From Cellulosimicrobium terreum (GTDB lineage Bacteria > Actinomycetota > Actinomycetes > Actinomycetales > Cellulomonadaceae), in assembly GCA_014803435.1 (NCBI GenBank), contig JACYFD010000009.1, forward strand, positions 1 through 64,000: a DNA stretch of 64,000 nucleotides, in the 5' to 3' direction. The notes beneath the pieces were generated by a model, which saw only the letters and a program-made list of their open reading frames with translations, had not been told where the DNA came from and ran no database searches. The translations under genes and the position numbers were made by a program. The stretch's first letter is position 1, and every line of letters starts with the position of its first letter. This document shows, piece by piece, positions 1 through 13,100 of the stretch.

Positions 1-2505
1 GGCCCGGTCGCGGGCCTCGCGCTCGGCCGCTGCCGCTCGCGCGAGCGACTGGGCGCGGCCCGCGACCGCCCGCGCGCGCTCCTCCGCCGTGCGCAGGGCG
101 AGGCGCGCCTCCGTCTCCCGTCCGCGGGCCGTGCGCGACGCGTCCAGCAGCCGGTCTCGTTCCGCCGTCGCCCCGGCCACGGCGTCCTGCGTCTGCTCGG
201 GCGCCGCCGCCGCGATCTCGTGCCTCTCGACGAGTGCGGACAAGGCGTCGCGCGCCTCGTCCAGCCCCCGGGACGCGTGCTCGAGCGACGCCCGCACCCG
301 GTCGGCCTCCGCGGCCGCGGACCGGGCCGCGGCGCCGAGACGACCGAGCTGCTCGGCGACGGCGGCGAGCCGCGCGTCGGACTCGTTGAGCCGCTCCAGG
401 GTGCGGTCGTAGCGCTCCTGCGCGGCCTCGCGTGCCGTGCGGGCGCCGCCGAGGGCGAACCGTGCCCGCTCGACCCGTGCCTCCGCGTCGGCCTGCTCGT
501 GGCGCGCCTCGTCGAGCGCCGCCTGCAGGTGCAGCACGCCCGGTGTCGAGGCCGACCCGCCCCAGGCCCGGGTCCCGGAGAGGAGGTCGCCGCCACGGGT
601 GACCGCGACGAGGTCGGGTCGCCGCGCGACGAGCGCCCGCGCGACGCCGAGGTCGTCGACGACCACGACACCGGCGAGGAGTGCCCGTACTGCTGCCGCG
701 ACCCCGTGCGCCACGGTGACGAGGTCGACCGCCCACCGCGCCCCGACCGGGAGGTCGCCGTCGTCGCCGGGGGGCCTCCCGGCCTCGTCGGAGCCGGCAC
801 CGGCGACGAGCAGCCCGGCCCGCCCGGCGTCCTCGGTGCGCAGGAAGCGCAGGGCGTCCACGGCGGCGTCGACGGACTCGACCGCCACGGCGTCCACGGC
901 AGGTCCCAGCGCTGCTGCCACGGCGTCCTCGAAACCGGGCTCGATGCCGAGGAGGGCCGCCACGGACCCGACCGTCCCGAGACCGTCGGACGCGAGCAGG
1001 GCCCCCGCGCCGTCCTTGCGGTCGAGACCGAGCTCGAGGGCCTCGACCCGGGCCCTCCAGGTGGCCCGGTCGCGCTCGGCCGTCGACTCCTGCGTGATCA
1101 GGGCGGCGAGCGCGGTAGCCGTGCGCTCGACGTCGTCCGCCGCCTCCTCGTGCTCCGCGTCGAGCCCTTCCTCGCCCTGCTCGTCGCCGACGACCTGCGT
1201 CTCGAGCACCGCGAACTCGGTCCCGGCCTGAGCACCGCGGCTCTCGGCCTCGGCCAGGGAGGTCCGCAGGCGGCCGATCTCCGCCTCCGCCGCCTCGACC
1301 CCGCTGCGCTGCGCCGCGACCTGTCCGGCGAGCCGTGCCAGCCCTTCGCGCCGGTCCGCCGCGCCACGCAGGAGGGTGGCGACCTCGCGCTCCGCCGTCT
1401 CGCTCTGCTTCTCGGCCTCCTCGCGCCGGGCGACGGCGTCCGAGAGGTCTGCCCGGGCCCGACCGACCTCCGCGTCGAGCTCGGCCTCCGCGGCCAGCAC
1501 CCGTTCCGCCTGCGCGTCGAGGTCGTCCGGGTCGGGCCCGCGCTGCTCGGGGCCGGCGCTGCCCAGGTGACGGACCCGCTCCTCGGCGAGGGTCCGGGTC
1601 CCGCGCAGGCGCTCACGCAGGGACGACAGCCGGTACCAGACCTCCGTGGTCTCGGTGAGGGCCGGCGCCGCGTGCGCCGCGTCGCGCTCGAGCGCGGCGA
1701 GCCGCTCGCGCGCGGCGGCGAGACCGCGCTCGACCTCGGCCTGCTGCTCGCGCAGCACGTTCTCGTCGGCGAGCTCCTGCTCGAGCGTGGCCGTCAGCTG
1801 CGCGAGGTCGTCGGCGAGGAGGCGCGCCCGCGAGTCGCGGAGATCCGCCTGGATCGTCGCGGCACGGCGTGCGACCTGCGCCTGGCGCCCGAGCGGGCCG
1901 AGCTGGCGGCGGATCTCGGTCGTGAGGTCGCCGAGCCGCGTGAGGTTCGCCTGCATCGCGTCGAGCTTGCGCAGCGCCTTCTCCTTGCGCTTGCGGTGCT
2001 TGAGGACGCCCGCGGCCTCCTCGATGAACCCGCGACGGTCCTCGGGCGTGGCGCGCAGGACGGCGTCGAGCTGGCCCTGGCCCACGATCACGTGCATCTC
2101 GCGTCCCAGGCCGGAGTCGGAGAGCAGGTCCTGGATGTCCAGGAGGCGGCACGACGACCCGTTGATCGCGTACTCGGAACCGCCGTTGCGGAACAGGGTG
2201 CGCGAGATCGTGACCTCGGTGTACTCGATCGGCAGCGCGCCGTCGGTGTTGTCGATGGTCAGCGCGACCTCGGCACGTCCGAGCGGAGGCCGCCCGGACG
2301 TGCCGGCGAAGATGACGTCCTCCATCTTGCCGCCGCGCAGGGTCTTCGCCCCCTGCTCGCCCATGACCCACGCGAGCGCGTCGACGACGTTCGACTTGCC
2401 CGAGCCGTTCGGCCCGACGACGCACGTGACGCCCGGTTCGAAGCTCAGCGTCGTCGCCGAGGCGAACGACTTGAAGCCCCGCAGCGTCAGCGTCTTGAGA
2501 TGCAC
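1..2505 (-). CDS. smc: Chromosome segregation protein SMC (partial, N-terminal 835 residues)
   Basis: The protein is the ATPase of the condensin-like SMC-ScpAB complex, which organises and segregates the chromosome. The frame runs off the window edge, so the hinge end, second coiled coil and C-terminal ATPase half are missing. It opens with VHLKTLTLRGFKSFAS and a Walker A motif GPNGSGKSN at about residues 31-39, then the conserved block around EDVIFAGTSGRPPLGRAEV and SDSGLGREMHVIVGQGQLD. A long Ala/Glu/Arg-rich coiled coil follows, then a hinge-like globular part (about residues 490-660). I chose the GTG at 2505: it matches the usual SMC N-terminus and has a TAGGCT box six bases upstream, which suggests a leaderless transcript. 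Confidence 0.96.
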   Translation of the reverse strand, partial: MHLKTLTLRGFKSFASATTLSFEPGVTCVVGPNGSGKSNVVDALAWVMGEQGAKTLRGGKMEDVIFAGTSGRPPLGRAEVALTIDNTDGALPIEYTEVTISRTLFRNGGSEYAINGSSCRLLDIQDLLSDSGLGREMHVIVGQGQLDAVLRATPEDRRGFIEEAAGVLKHRKRKEKALRKLDAMQANLTRLGDLTTEIRRQLGPLGRQAQVARRAATIQADLRDSRARLLADDLAQLTATLEQELADENVLREQQAEVERGLAAARERLAALERDAAHAAPALTETTEVWYRLSSLRERLRGTRTLAEERVRHLGSAGPEQRGPDPDDLDAQAERVLAAEAELDAEVGRARADLSDAVARREEAEKQSETAEREVATLLRGAADRREGLARLAGQVAAQRSGVEAAEAEIGRLRTSLAEAESRGAQAGTEFAVLETQVVGDEQGEEGLDAEHEEAADDVERTATALAALITQESTAERDRATWRARVEALELGLDRKDGAGALLASDGLGTVGSVAALLGIEPGFEDAVAAALGPAVDAVAVESVDAAVDALRFLRTEDAGRAGLLVAGAGSDEAGRPPGDDGDLPVGARWAVDLVTVAHGVAAAVRALLAGVVVVDDLGVARALVARRPDLVAVTRGGDLLSGTRAWGGSASTPGVLHLQAALDEARHEQADAEARVERARFALGGARTAREAAQERYDRTLERLNESDARLAAVAEQLGRLGAAARSAAAEADRVRASLEHASRGLDEARDALSALVERHEIAAAAPEQTQDAVAGATAERDRLLDASRTARGRETEARLALRTAEERARAVAGRAQSLARAAAAEREARDRA

Positions 2506-2511
2506 GTCCCG

Positions 2512-2517
2512 AGCCTA
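2512..2517 (-). promoter_or_regulatory. Putative -10 box of leaderless smc
   Basis: TAGGCT on the minus strand ends six bases before the GTG start of smc. A TANNNT box at this distance is typical of actinobacterial leaderless genes. No convincing -35 is visible. Confidence 0.5.
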
Positions 2518-2563
2518 GTGCGACACACCGACGATCCTGTGGACCCGGTGCCGGACCCGAGCG

Positions 2564-3019
2564 TCAGAGGCCGAGCTCGGGGAACCAGAGCGCGATCTCG
2601 CGCGCCGCGGACTCGGCGGAGTCGGACCCGTGCACGAGGTTCTGCTGCACCTTCAGGCCCCAGTCGCGCCCCAGGTCGCCGCGGACGGTGCCGGGCGCGG
2701 CGTCGGTCGGGTTCGTGGCACCGGCGAGCGAGCGGAACCCGGGGACGACGCCCTGGCCCTCGGCCACGACGGCGAGGATCTTGCCGGACAGCATGAAGTC
2801 GACGAGGGGCTGGTAGAACGGCTTGCCCTCGTGCTCGGCGTAGTGCGCCGCGAGGAGCTCGGGCGTGGCGTCGAGCAGGCGGACGGCGGCGAGGGTGTAG
2901 CCCTTGGTCTCGATCCGACGGAGGATCTCGCCGGACAGGCCGCGGCGGACGCCGTCGGGCTTGACGAGGACGAGGGTGCGTTCGATCGTTTCGGTCACTG
3001 CGGGTGCGACGTCGGTCAT
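2564..3019 (-). CDS. ndk: Nucleoside diphosphate kinase
   Basis: The enzyme moves the gamma phosphate from ATP to other NDPs through a phosphohistidine. The 151-residue protein has the standard length and shows the N-terminal ERTLVLVKPDGVRRGL strand and the active-site histidine in NLVHGSDS. I chose ATG at 3019 because a TAGGCT box lies seven bases upstream (3027-3032), matching other leaderless genes here; a GTG two codons earlier (3025) is possible. It lies between DUF4233 and smc on the same strand. In mycobacteria the order is valS-folC-DUF4233-ndk; here folC is about 5 kb away. Confidence 0.97.
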   Translation of the reverse strand: MTDVAPAVTETIERTLVLVKPDGVRRGLSGEILRRIETKGYTLAAVRLLDATPELLAAHYAEHEGKPFYQPLVDFMLSGKILAVVAEGQGVVPGFRSLAGATNPTDAAPGTVRGDLGRDWGLKVQQNLVHGSDSAESAAREIALWFPELGL

Positions 3020-3026
3020 GGCCACG

Positions 3027-3032
3027 AGCCTA
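3027..3032 (-). promoter_or_regulatory. Putative -10 box of leaderless ndk
   Basis: TAGGCT on the minus strand, seven bases before the ATG at 3019. The surrounding sequence is almost identical to that before the GST gene at 52989 (TAGGCTCGTG then CCATG). Confidence 0.45.
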
Positions 3033-3070
3033 CCGGCGGCGAGGACGCTCCCCGAACCGGCCCGGGCCGG

Positions 3071-3568
3071 TCAGCCCGCGTTCGGCGCCGTCTCGGGGTG
3101 CTCCGCGTCGTACGCCGCGCGCTCGCGGTCGATGCGGCCGCCGAGGCGGATCGAGACGAACCAGAGCACGACGAAGATGCCGCCCACGAAGAACATCATC
3201 GGCACGACGAGGCCGAACGCGAGCACGGGGACCTGGCCGACGGTGCCCCCGACGTAGCCTGCGGGTGTGCCGACCATCCGTGACAGGACGACGAGCACGA
3301 GGGCGAGCACTCCCCCGACGACCCAGATCGACGTGGGCGTGGGCAGCTCGAGGGGGCCACGGGAGTACGGGATCTCGCGCAGGCCGTAGGCGACGAGCGT
3401 CGCGAAGACGACGAGGAACGCCTCGAGGAGGAGCGTGGTCGACGCGAACTGCTCCTTTGCCGACTTCTTGGGCTTGATGCGGTCGCCCGGGGACGGGCGG
3501 ACCGGCCCCGCCGCGCGGCCGTGGCGGGACGGCTGCGGGGCGGGGGCCGGTGACGACGTGGAGCTCAC
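3071..3568 (-). CDS. DUF4233 family membrane protein
   Basis: This is a small predicted integral membrane protein of unknown function (165 residues). A cytoplasmic Ser/Pro/Arg-rich N-terminus (about 45 residues, ending IKPKKSAKEQF) is followed by four hydrophobic segments and a charged tail. The family is known from actinobacteria, where it usually sits between folC and ndk; this copy still adjoins ndk but not folC. I placed the start at GTG 3568, only four bases after the stop of the MFS transporter, so in this genome it may be co-transcribed with the exporter. The open frame continues further upstream but only through transporter DNA, so a longer start is unlikely. Confidence 0.8.
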   Translation of the reverse strand: MSSTSSPAPAPQPSRHGRAAGPVRPSPGDRIKPKKSAKEQFASTTLLLEAFLVVFATLVAYGLREIPYSRGPLELPTPTSIWVVGGVLALVLVVLSRMVGTPAGYVGGTVGQVPVLAFGLVVPMMFFVGGIFVVLWFVSIRLGGRIDRERAAYDAEHPETAPNAG

Positions 3569-3572
3569 CCGG

Positions 3573-5375
<1,803 letters not shown>

Positions 5376-6002
5376 TCAGCCGTGCGGGTCCGGTGCGAGC
5401 AGCGAGCGCAGCTGGCCGACGACGTCGTCCAGGTGGTCGGCGGGCCCGCCTCCGCCCTCCGACTTCTGCCACTCGAGCGCGCTCACGCGCAGGAGGCCCA
5501 TCACGACGATGGCGAGCAGCTCGGGGTCGGCCGCGTACGACCGTGCGGCCCGGCGCAGGGTGAAGAGCTCGACCATCTCGGTGCGGTGCTCCTCGATCCA
5601 CGCGACGTGGCGCACGAGGAGCCGCGGCTCGCGCATGACGAGCTCGAGGGTGCAGCGCATCCGCTCGGACGTGACCTCCTGGTTCTCGAGGAGTCCTGCC
5701 ACGAGCTGGGCGAGGTCGTCGAGCAGGACGCCGGTAGGTCCGCCGGCGACGAACTCGGCGGCGACCTCCGGTCGGATCTCGAAGGGCTCGAGCCCGAGCA
5801 CCGCGTCGTCCTTGGAGGGGAAGTAGTTGAAGAACGTGCGGGGAGAGACCCCGACGGCGTCGCAGATGTCCTCGACCGTGACGGCGTCGAGCCCGTGCTC
5901 GAGCACGAGGCGCTGAGCGGCGTCGACGAGCTCGGAGTGCCGGCGCCGCTTCTTGCGGGCGCGCAGGCCGTCCGGGCGTGCGTCGGTGAGGGTCTCGGTC
6001 AC
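5376..6002 (-). CDS. TetR-family repressor of the adjacent MFS exporter
   Basis: The protein is a DNA-binding repressor. Its helix-turn-helix is at about residues 30-65 (VTVEDICDAVGVSPRTFFNYFPSKDD), followed by a ligand-binding domain that I cannot assign. The open frame extends to an ATG at 6098, but that would translate straight through two palindromic operator-like sites and the likely promoter. I therefore prefer GTG 6002, which lies six bases after an AAGAAT box and would make the mRNA leaderless; a GTG at 6008 is the alternative. The gene probably represses itself and the exporter downstream. Confidence 0.85.
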   Translation of the reverse strand: MTETLTDARPDGLRARKKRRRHSELVDAAQRLVLEHGLDAVTVEDICDAVGVSPRTFFNYFPSKDDAVLGLEPFEIRPEVAAEFVAGGPTGVLLDDLAQLVAGLLENQEVTSERMRCTLELVMREPRLLVRHVAWIEEHRTEMVELFTLRRAARSYAADPELLAIVVMGLLRVSALEWQKSEGGGGPADHLDDVVGQLRSLLAPDPHG

Positions 6003-6008
6003 CCGCAC

Positions 6009-6044
6009 ATTCTTGCAGCCCGCGCAATCTTGCACAACCTGCAA
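6009..6044 (-). promoter_or_regulatory. Promoter with two tandem TetR operators
   Basis: Two 15-bp inverted repeats of the form TTGC(A/G)-N5-TGCAA lie side by side: 6030-6044 has perfect five-base arms, and 6013-6027 has one mismatch; they are separated by two bases. They cover a possible promoter read on the minus strand, TTGTGC (6032-6037), 17 bases, AAGAAT (6009-6014). A bound repressor would block both promoter boxes. Confidence 0.6.
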
Positions 6045-6060
6045 TAAGGAGTGAGTGCAG

Positions 6061-6789
6061 TCACACCTCGCCGAACCCGCCGTCGATCGCGGCGACAACT
6101 GCCTCCACGGCCGCGCCGGCCTGCTCCCCCACGCCCTGCACCACCAGCTCGTCGCCCCGCGTCGCGCCCAGCTTCATGAGCTCGAGGACGCTCGCGCCGT
6201 TCACGCCGCCGATCGTGACGCCGGCGTCGTATCCCGCCACGAGCCGCGCCAGGACGGCCGCCGGGCGCGCGTGCAGGCCGAGCGGGTTGCGCACCACGAC
6301 GGTCGCGCTCGGTCCGCCGCTCGCCGCACCGTCCGGTGCGGGCACCTCCTGCGGCCGGGCCGCGTCCGTCGCGGCGAACGTGCTCCCGGCGTGCTCGGCC
6401 GACGCCAGGACCTCGGCCAGGGTCCCGCCGCCGTGCGCGGTGACCGCCGCGGCGACCGCACCCTCGACGAACGGCGCGTCCGCGAGCGCCACCCGCGCGG
6501 CGACGCCGTCCTCGGCGAGCTCGAGCACCGCCTCGACCGTCATGACCGCGGACCCGAGGTCCGCGAGGACGACCGCACCGTCCGCGTCGTCGAGCGCTGC
6601 CTCGACCGCCGCTGCCACCCGGTCGTAGCTCGTCCCGAGGCCGTCGTCGTCGGTCCCGCCCGCCGCGAGCAGCACCACGCCCGGGGCCATCTGCGCGGCG
6701 AGCTCGACGGCCCCCCGGGCGAGGAGGGCCGAGTGCGAGACGAGGACGAGCGCGATGCGTGCGCGGCCCTGGGGCACGCCGTCGCTCAT
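6061..6789 (-). CDS. dhaM: PTS dihydroxyacetone phosphotransferase subunit DhaM (EIIA-HPr fusion)
   Basis: DhaM relays phosphate from the PTS to ADP bound on DhaL, which then phosphorylates dihydroxyacetone on DhaK. The protein (242 residues) has an EIIA-type domain with the phosphorylatable histidine near residue 19 (LVLVSHSALLARG), an Ala-rich linker, and an HPr-like domain with NPLGLHARPAA (His about residue 172). No EI-like C-terminal domain is present, so it is shorter than the E. coli form. The start ATG overlaps the dhaL stop as ATGA, indicating translational coupling. It is the last gene of the dhaKLM operon. Confidence 0.92.
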   Translation of the reverse strand: MSDGVPQGRARIALVLVSHSALLARGAVELAAQMAPGVVLLAAGGTDDDGLGTSYDRVAAAVEAALDDADGAVVLADLGSAVMTVEAVLELAEDGVAARVALADAPFVEGAVAAAVTAHGGGTLAEVLASAEHAGSTFAATDAARPQEVPAPDGAASGGPSATVVVRNPLGLHARPAAVLARLVAGYDAGVTIGGVNGASVLELMKLGATRGDELVVQGVGEQAGAAVEAVVAAIDGGFGEV

Positions 6790-7445
6790 CGGCCGTCCTC
6801 GCCGCGCTCCCCCTCGACCCGTGCGGCATCCCGCGCGGCCTCGAGGATGAGCGCGGTCGACGTCGCCCCCGGGTCCTGGTGGTCGGCGCTGCGCTCCCCG
6901 AGGTAGCTCGCCCGCCCCTTCGTCGCGACGAGCGGCACGGTGGCCTCCGCCCCGGCACGCGCGGCACGCGCGGCGACCGTGAGGACATCGAGCGTCGACG
7001 CGCCCTCGCCCGCCGCGGCCTCGGCCGCCTCGACGGCCGGCTGCCACGCGTCCACCATCGTCTTCTCGCCCTCGACGGCCTTGCCGCGTGCGGTGATGCC
7101 CTCCAGCGCGCCCTCGAGGAGTGCGACGACGCCCTGGGCGTCGAGCGTGTCGAGGCCCGTGACCTTGGCCGCCCGCAGGTAGGCCGTGCCGTACAGCGGC
7201 CCGGACGCACCCCCGACGGACGACATGAGCGTGGTCGCGACGAGCTTGAGGACGTCGCCGATCTGGCCGGCGTCCGGCATGGTGTCGAGCTTCGCGACGA
7301 CGGCCCGGAAACCACGGTCCAGGTTCTCGCCGTGGTCGCCGTCGCCGATCTGCCGGTCCAGCTCGGTCAGCTCGTCCTTCGCCTGACCGATCCTCTCGGC
7401 CGTCAGTCGGGTCCATCGGTCGGCCCAGGCCACGTCCAGCGTCAT
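6786..7445 (-). CDS. dhaL: Dihydroxyacetone kinase ADP-binding subunit DhaL
   Basis: DhaL holds a tightly bound ADP/ATP with two magnesium ions and phosphorylates dihydroxyacetone carried by DhaK. The 219-residue protein has the family length and the aspartate cluster LDRQIGDGDHGENLDRG (about residues 29-45) that binds the Mg-nucleotide, plus SSVGGASGPLYGTA. It lies between dhaK (91 bp upstream) and dhaM (4-bp overlap). Confidence 0.93.
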   Translation of the reverse strand: MTLDVAWADRWTRLTAERIGQAKDELTELDRQIGDGDHGENLDRGFRAVVAKLDTMPDAGQIGDVLKLVATTLMSSVGGASGPLYGTAYLRAAKVTGLDTLDAQGVVALLEGALEGITARGKAVEGEKTMVDAWQPAVEAAEAAAGEGASTLDVLTVAARAARAGAEATVPLVATKGRASYLGERSADHQDPGATSTALILEAARDAARVEGERGEDGR

Positions 7446-7536
7446 GCCCCACCTCTCCTCGCCGTGCGCCGGCGAGTTCCCGCCGACCTGGAGACCTACG
7501 AGCGGCGCGTCGGACCGATGACCGGTCGACGGACCG

Positions 7537-8529
<993 letters not shown>

Positions 8530-8640
8530 CGAAGGTCCCTCCGTCGTTCGTGACGTGCCGACGCCTGTCCGACGCCGCGCCACCCCCGGTCCGACGATCT
8601 CGCCGTCGCGGCGTCTCCCCCATCAAACACCCGGGCCGCA

Positions 8641-8656
8641 ACCACCGCGCGGTGGT
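8641..8656. terminator. Palindromic hairpin between folC and dhaK
   Basis: ACCACCGCGCGGTGGT is a perfect 16-bp palindrome about 50 bp downstream of the folC stop and 110 bp upstream of dhaK. It could end folC transcription before the dha operon; there is no T-tract. The rest of 8530-8707 holds the dhaK ribosome site and nothing else I can name. Confidence 0.3.
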
Positions 8657-8707
8657 GCGCCGTGGTCACGGACGGGCGGCGCGTGCGGTGGTGCGTGCGG
8701 TCCCGGC

Positions 8708-10108
8708 TCAGGCCCGGCCGAGCAGGATCCGGGCGTCGGCGACGGTGACCACGGAGCCCGTGACGAGCACCCCCGTGCCCGTGCCCACGCCCACGTCGTC
8801 GGCGGCCCCGGCCAGGTCGACGGCGCGCTGCAGGGCCTCGTCGAGCCGCTCGGCGCTGTGCACCCGGTCCTCGCCGAACACCTCGACCGCGAGCTCGGCC
8901 AGCTCCGTGACGTCAGCGGACCGGTCCGAGCTGTTGCGCGTCACGACGACCTCCGCGAGCGACGGCTCGAGCGCGGCCAGGAGGGACTCGGCGTCCTTGT
9001 CCGCCATGATGCCCACGACGCCCACGAGGTGGCGGAAGTCGAACGCCTCGTCGAGCGCGGCGACGAGCGCCTCGGCACCCGCGGCGTTGTGCGCGGCGTC
9101 GACGAGCACAGCGGGGCTGGACCGCACGACCTCGAGCCGGCCGGGCGAGGTCACGCCGGCGAACGCCGCCTCGACGAGCGGCCCGTCGAGCGACCGCCCA
9201 CCGAGGAGCTGCTCGACCGCCGCGAGCCCGAGCAGCGCGTTGTGCGCCTGGTGCGCGCCGTGCAGCGGCAGGAACACCTCCGTGTAGAGGGCGGCGGGAG
9301 TGCGCAGGTCGAGGAGCTGTCCCCCGACGGCGACATGGCGGGCCGCGACCTCCAGGTCCGTGCCCTCGCGCAGGACGTGCGCCCCGACCTCGCGGGCGCG
9401 GTCGAGGACGACCTCGAGCACCTCGGGCTCCTGCTCGGCCACGACCACGGTCGCCCCGTCCTTGACGATCCCCGCCTTGTTCCCCGCGATCTCCTCGAGC
9501 GTGCTGCCGAGCCACCGCTCGTGGTCGTGCGCGACGGGCGTGATCACCGCGACCTCGCCGTCGACGACGTTGGTGGAGTCCCAGGTGCCGCCGAGCCCGA
9601 CCTCGACCACGGCGACGTCGACGGGCGCGTCGGCGAAGGCCGCGAGCGCCATGACCGTGAGCACCTCGAAGAAGCTGAGGCGAGGACCACCGGCCTCCTG
9701 CGACTCGCGGTCCGCGACTCCGACGTACGGCGAGACGTCCTCCCACACCTCCACGAACCGGCGCGCCGAGAGGGGCTCGCCGTCGACCTGGATGCGCTCG
9801 GTCACGCTCGTCAGGTGCGGGCTCGTGAACAGCCCGGTCCGCAGGCCGTGCTCTCGCACGAGCCGCTCGACGACGCGCGCCGTCGAGCTCTTGCCGTTGG
9901 TGCCCGTGAGGTGCACGACGCGGTACGTGCGCTGCGGGTCGCCCAACAGCTCCAGGACGCGCTGGACGCGCGCGAGCGTCGGGTCGATGTCGTGCTCCGG
10001 GGCACGCGCCATGATGTGCGCGTAGACCTCGCGCAGGGACTCCTGCGCCGCGGCGTCCTCGGCCGCCTCCCGCGCGATCGCTCCGGCCGGTCGGTTCTTC
10101 GCGCTCAT
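8708..10108 (-). CDS. folC: Bifunctional folylpolyglutamate synthase / dihydrofolate synthase
   Basis: The Mur-ligase-type enzyme adds L-glutamate to dihydropteroate and extends the folate polyglutamate tail. The protein is 466 residues. It shows the ATP loop [17 protein letters not shown], the omega-loop region [34 protein letters not shown] and, in the C-terminal domain, [18 protein letters not shown] at 10108 overlaps the ileS stop (ATGA), so the two are translated together. The DUF4233 gene that normally follows is displaced by dhaKLM and the tetR-MFS pair. Confidence 0.94.
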   Translation of the reverse strand: MSAKNRPAGAIAREAAEDAAAQESLREVYAHIMARAPEHDIDPTLARVQRVLELLGDPQRTYRVVHLTGTNGKSSTARVVERLVREHGLRTGLFTSPHLTSVTERIQVDGEPLSARRFVEVWEDVSPYVGVADRESQEAGGPRLSFFEVLTVMALAAFADAPVDVAVVEVGLGGTWDSTNVVDGEVAVITPVAHDHERWLGSTLEEIAGNKAGIVKDGATVVVAEQEPEVLEVVLDRAREVGAHVLREGTDLEVAARHVAVGGQLLDLRTPAALYTEVFLPLHGAHQAHNALLGLAAVEQLLGGRSLDGPLVEAAFAGVTSPGRLEVVRSSPAVLVDAAHNAAGAEALVAALDEAFDFRHLVGVVGIMADKDAESLLAALEPSLAEVVVTRNSSDRSADVTELAELAVEVFGEDRVHSAERLDEALQRAVDLAGAADDVGVGTGTGVLVTGSVVTVADARILLGRA

Positions 10109-13100
10109 GCCCTCGCCTCGTCGCTCTCGGTGGTCTCGCTCGCGTCCGCCTTCTCCACCCGCACCGCACGCTGGTCGGTGGGCGACGTGTCGATCACGAC
10201 CTCGACCGCGAGCGTCTCGCGAGCGACGAGGTCGAGGTGCTCGGTCACCGCGCCGACCCACGGCGCGGGCACGTCCAGCGCCAGGCGGACGCGGTCGGCG
10301 ACGTCGAGGCCCGCGGCCTTGCGCGCGTCCTGGACGTCGCGGACGACGTCGCGCGCGTAGCCCTCGGCGAGCAGCGCGTCGTCGAGCGCGAGGTCGAGCA
10401 CGACGAACCCACCCCCGGGCAGGACGGCGGCGGCGATGCTCGGGCCCTCCTCGGACGGGTCGGCTCCCGCGCCCGTGCCGGCGGCGGTCGTCGCCACCAC
10501 GGTGGACAGCTCGTACTCCGCCTCGAGCAGCGCGACGTCGCCGTCGGCCGTCGTCACGACGACGTCCCCGGAGTCCTCGACCCGCCAGGCGCCCGACTTG
10601 GACGCCTTGATGACGGCCTGGACGCCGCGACCCAGCCGCGGACCGGCGGCGCGGGCGTTGACCGCGAGGCGCTGCGTGACGCCGAACCGCTCGGCGGCAC
10701 CCGAGTCCGTGGACTCCAGCTCGACGGCCTTGACGTTGAGCTCGCGCGTGAGCAGGTCGGTGTACGGGGCGAGCGCCGCCGGGTCGTCCACGACGACCGT
10801 CAGGCGCGCGAGCGGCTGGCGCACGCGGAGCTGGTTCGCCTTGCGCAGCCCGAGGGCCGACGACGCGACCGCCCGGACCTCGTCCATCGCGGCGACGAGC
10901 GCGGGGTCGGCGACGAGTCCCGCCTCGGGGACGTGCCGGACCGCGACCGCGTACCGTCCGTCTGCCCCCTCGAACCGCTCGCCGACCTCTTCCGTGGTCG
11001 TCGGCCAGTCGGTCAGGTGCACGGACCTGCCGCCGGTCAGGCCGCGCCAGACCTCCTCCGACAACAGCGGCGCGAGCGGCGCCATGACGCGGGTGAGGGT
11101 CTCGAGCGCGGTGTAGAGGGTGTCGAACGCGTCGGCGTCCTCGCCCCAGAAGCGGTCGCGCTGCGTGCGCACGTACCAGTTGGTCAGCACGTCGAGGTGC
11201 TCGCGCACCGACTCGCAGGCGCCCGCGATGTCGTACGCGTCGAGCTGGGCGGTCACCGTGGACACGAGATCGTGGGTGCGCGCCAGCAGGTAGCGGTCCA
11301 GCGCGCCCATCCCGGCCACGCGCTCGGGCGAGACCTTCTGCGCGACGTAGCCCGCCGCGTCGGGCCCGGACTGGGCACCCGTCCTCGAGCTGTTCGCGTA
11401 CAGGGTGAAGAAGTAGTAGGTGCTCCACAGCGGGAGCAGCACCTGGCGGACCGCGTCGCGGATGCCCTCCTCGGTGACGACGAGGTTGCCGCCGCGCAGG
11501 ATGGGCGAGGCCATGAGGAACCAGCGCATCGCGTCGGAGCCGTCGCGGTCGAAGACCTCGTTGACGTCCGGGTAGTTGCGCAGGGACTTGCTCATCTTGC
11601 GGCCGTCCGAGCCGAGCACGATCCCGTGGGAGATCGCGGAGCTGAACGCCGGCCGGTCGAACAGGGCCGTGGACAGGATGTGCAGCATGTAGAACCAGCC
11701 GCGCGTCTGCCCGATGTACTCGACGATGAAGTCGGCCGGGTTGTGGTGGGTGAACCAGTCCTCGTTCTCGAACGGGTAGTGCACCTGCGCGTACGGCATG
11801 GAGCCCGAGTCGAACCACACGTCGAGCACGTCCTCGACGCGGCGCATCGTCGAGCGACCGGTCGGGTCGTCCGGGTTGGGGCGCGTGAGGCGGTCGACGA
11901 ACGGGCGGTGCAGGTCCGGCTCGCCCTGCTCGTTGTGCGGGAGCGTGCCGAAGTCGCGCTCGATCTCGGCGAACGACCCGTACACGTCCAGGCGCGGGTA
12001 CTGCGGGTCGTCGGACTTCCACACCGGCACGGGGCTGCCCCAGAACCGGTTGCGCGTGATCGACCAGTCGCGCGCGTTGGCGAGCCACTTGCCGAACTGC
12101 CCGTGCTGGATGTGCTCCGGCGTCCAGGCGATCTGCTCGTTGAGCTCGAGCATGCGGTCCTTGAAGGCCGTCACCGAGACGAACCACGACGACACGCCCA
12201 TGTAGATGAGCGGCTGCCGGCAGCGCCAGCAGTGCGGGTAGGAGTGCGCGTAGGACTCGCGGCGCAGCAGGACCGTGCCCTCGGTGACCGCCCCCACGCC
12301 ACCGTGCTCGCCCTCGGCGCCCGCGTCGCGGCGCGTGCGTGCCTTGAGGTGGTCGATGATCAGCGGGTTCGCGTCGAACACCTGCAGGGACTCGTAGTCC
12401 ACGACCGGGAACATGAACTTGCCGTCCGTGCCCACCGGCAGGACCGGGTCGATGCCCTCGCGGTCGGAGACGACCTTGTCGTCCTCGCCGAACGCGCCGG
12501 CGCCGTGCACGAGGCCCGTGCCGTCGGTCGTCGTGACGAAGTCGGCATCGACGACGCGGTGCGCGTTCGTGTGGCCCGCATAGTAGGAGAAGGGCGGCGT
12601 GTACGACCGGCCGATCAGGTCGGCGCCCTTGAGCCGCTCGACGACCTGCGACGCGAGGTCACCCTCCGTGCCGTCCGGGCCGGCGTCGGTCAGCTCGCGC
12701 GCATACGCGGCCAGGCGCGCCTCGGCGATGACGTACCGCTCCGGGCGCCCGGTCGCGGACGACTCGACGACGACGTAGTCGATGTCCGGCCCGACCATGA
12801 CGACGAGGTTGGACGGCAGGGTCCAGGGCGTCGTCGTCCAGACGAGCGCGAGCTCGCCCGTCTCGAGGCGCAGCCCCACCGTGACGGCCGGGTCCTGACG
12901 GACCTGGTACACGTCGTCGTCCATGCGCAGCTCGTGGTTGGACAGCGGGGTCTGGTCGTTCCAGCAGTACGGCAGGACGCGGAAGCCCTCGTAGACCAGG
13001 CCCTTGTCGTGCAGCGACCGGAACGCCCACATGACCGACTCCATGAACGTCGGGTCGAGCGTCTTGTAGTCGTTCTCGAAGTCGACCCAGCGGGCCTGGC

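Noticed and set aside
6003-6098. Longer TetR protein starting at 6098
   Set aside because: The extra 32 residues would be coded by the operator and promoter region and do not resemble a TetR N-terminus.
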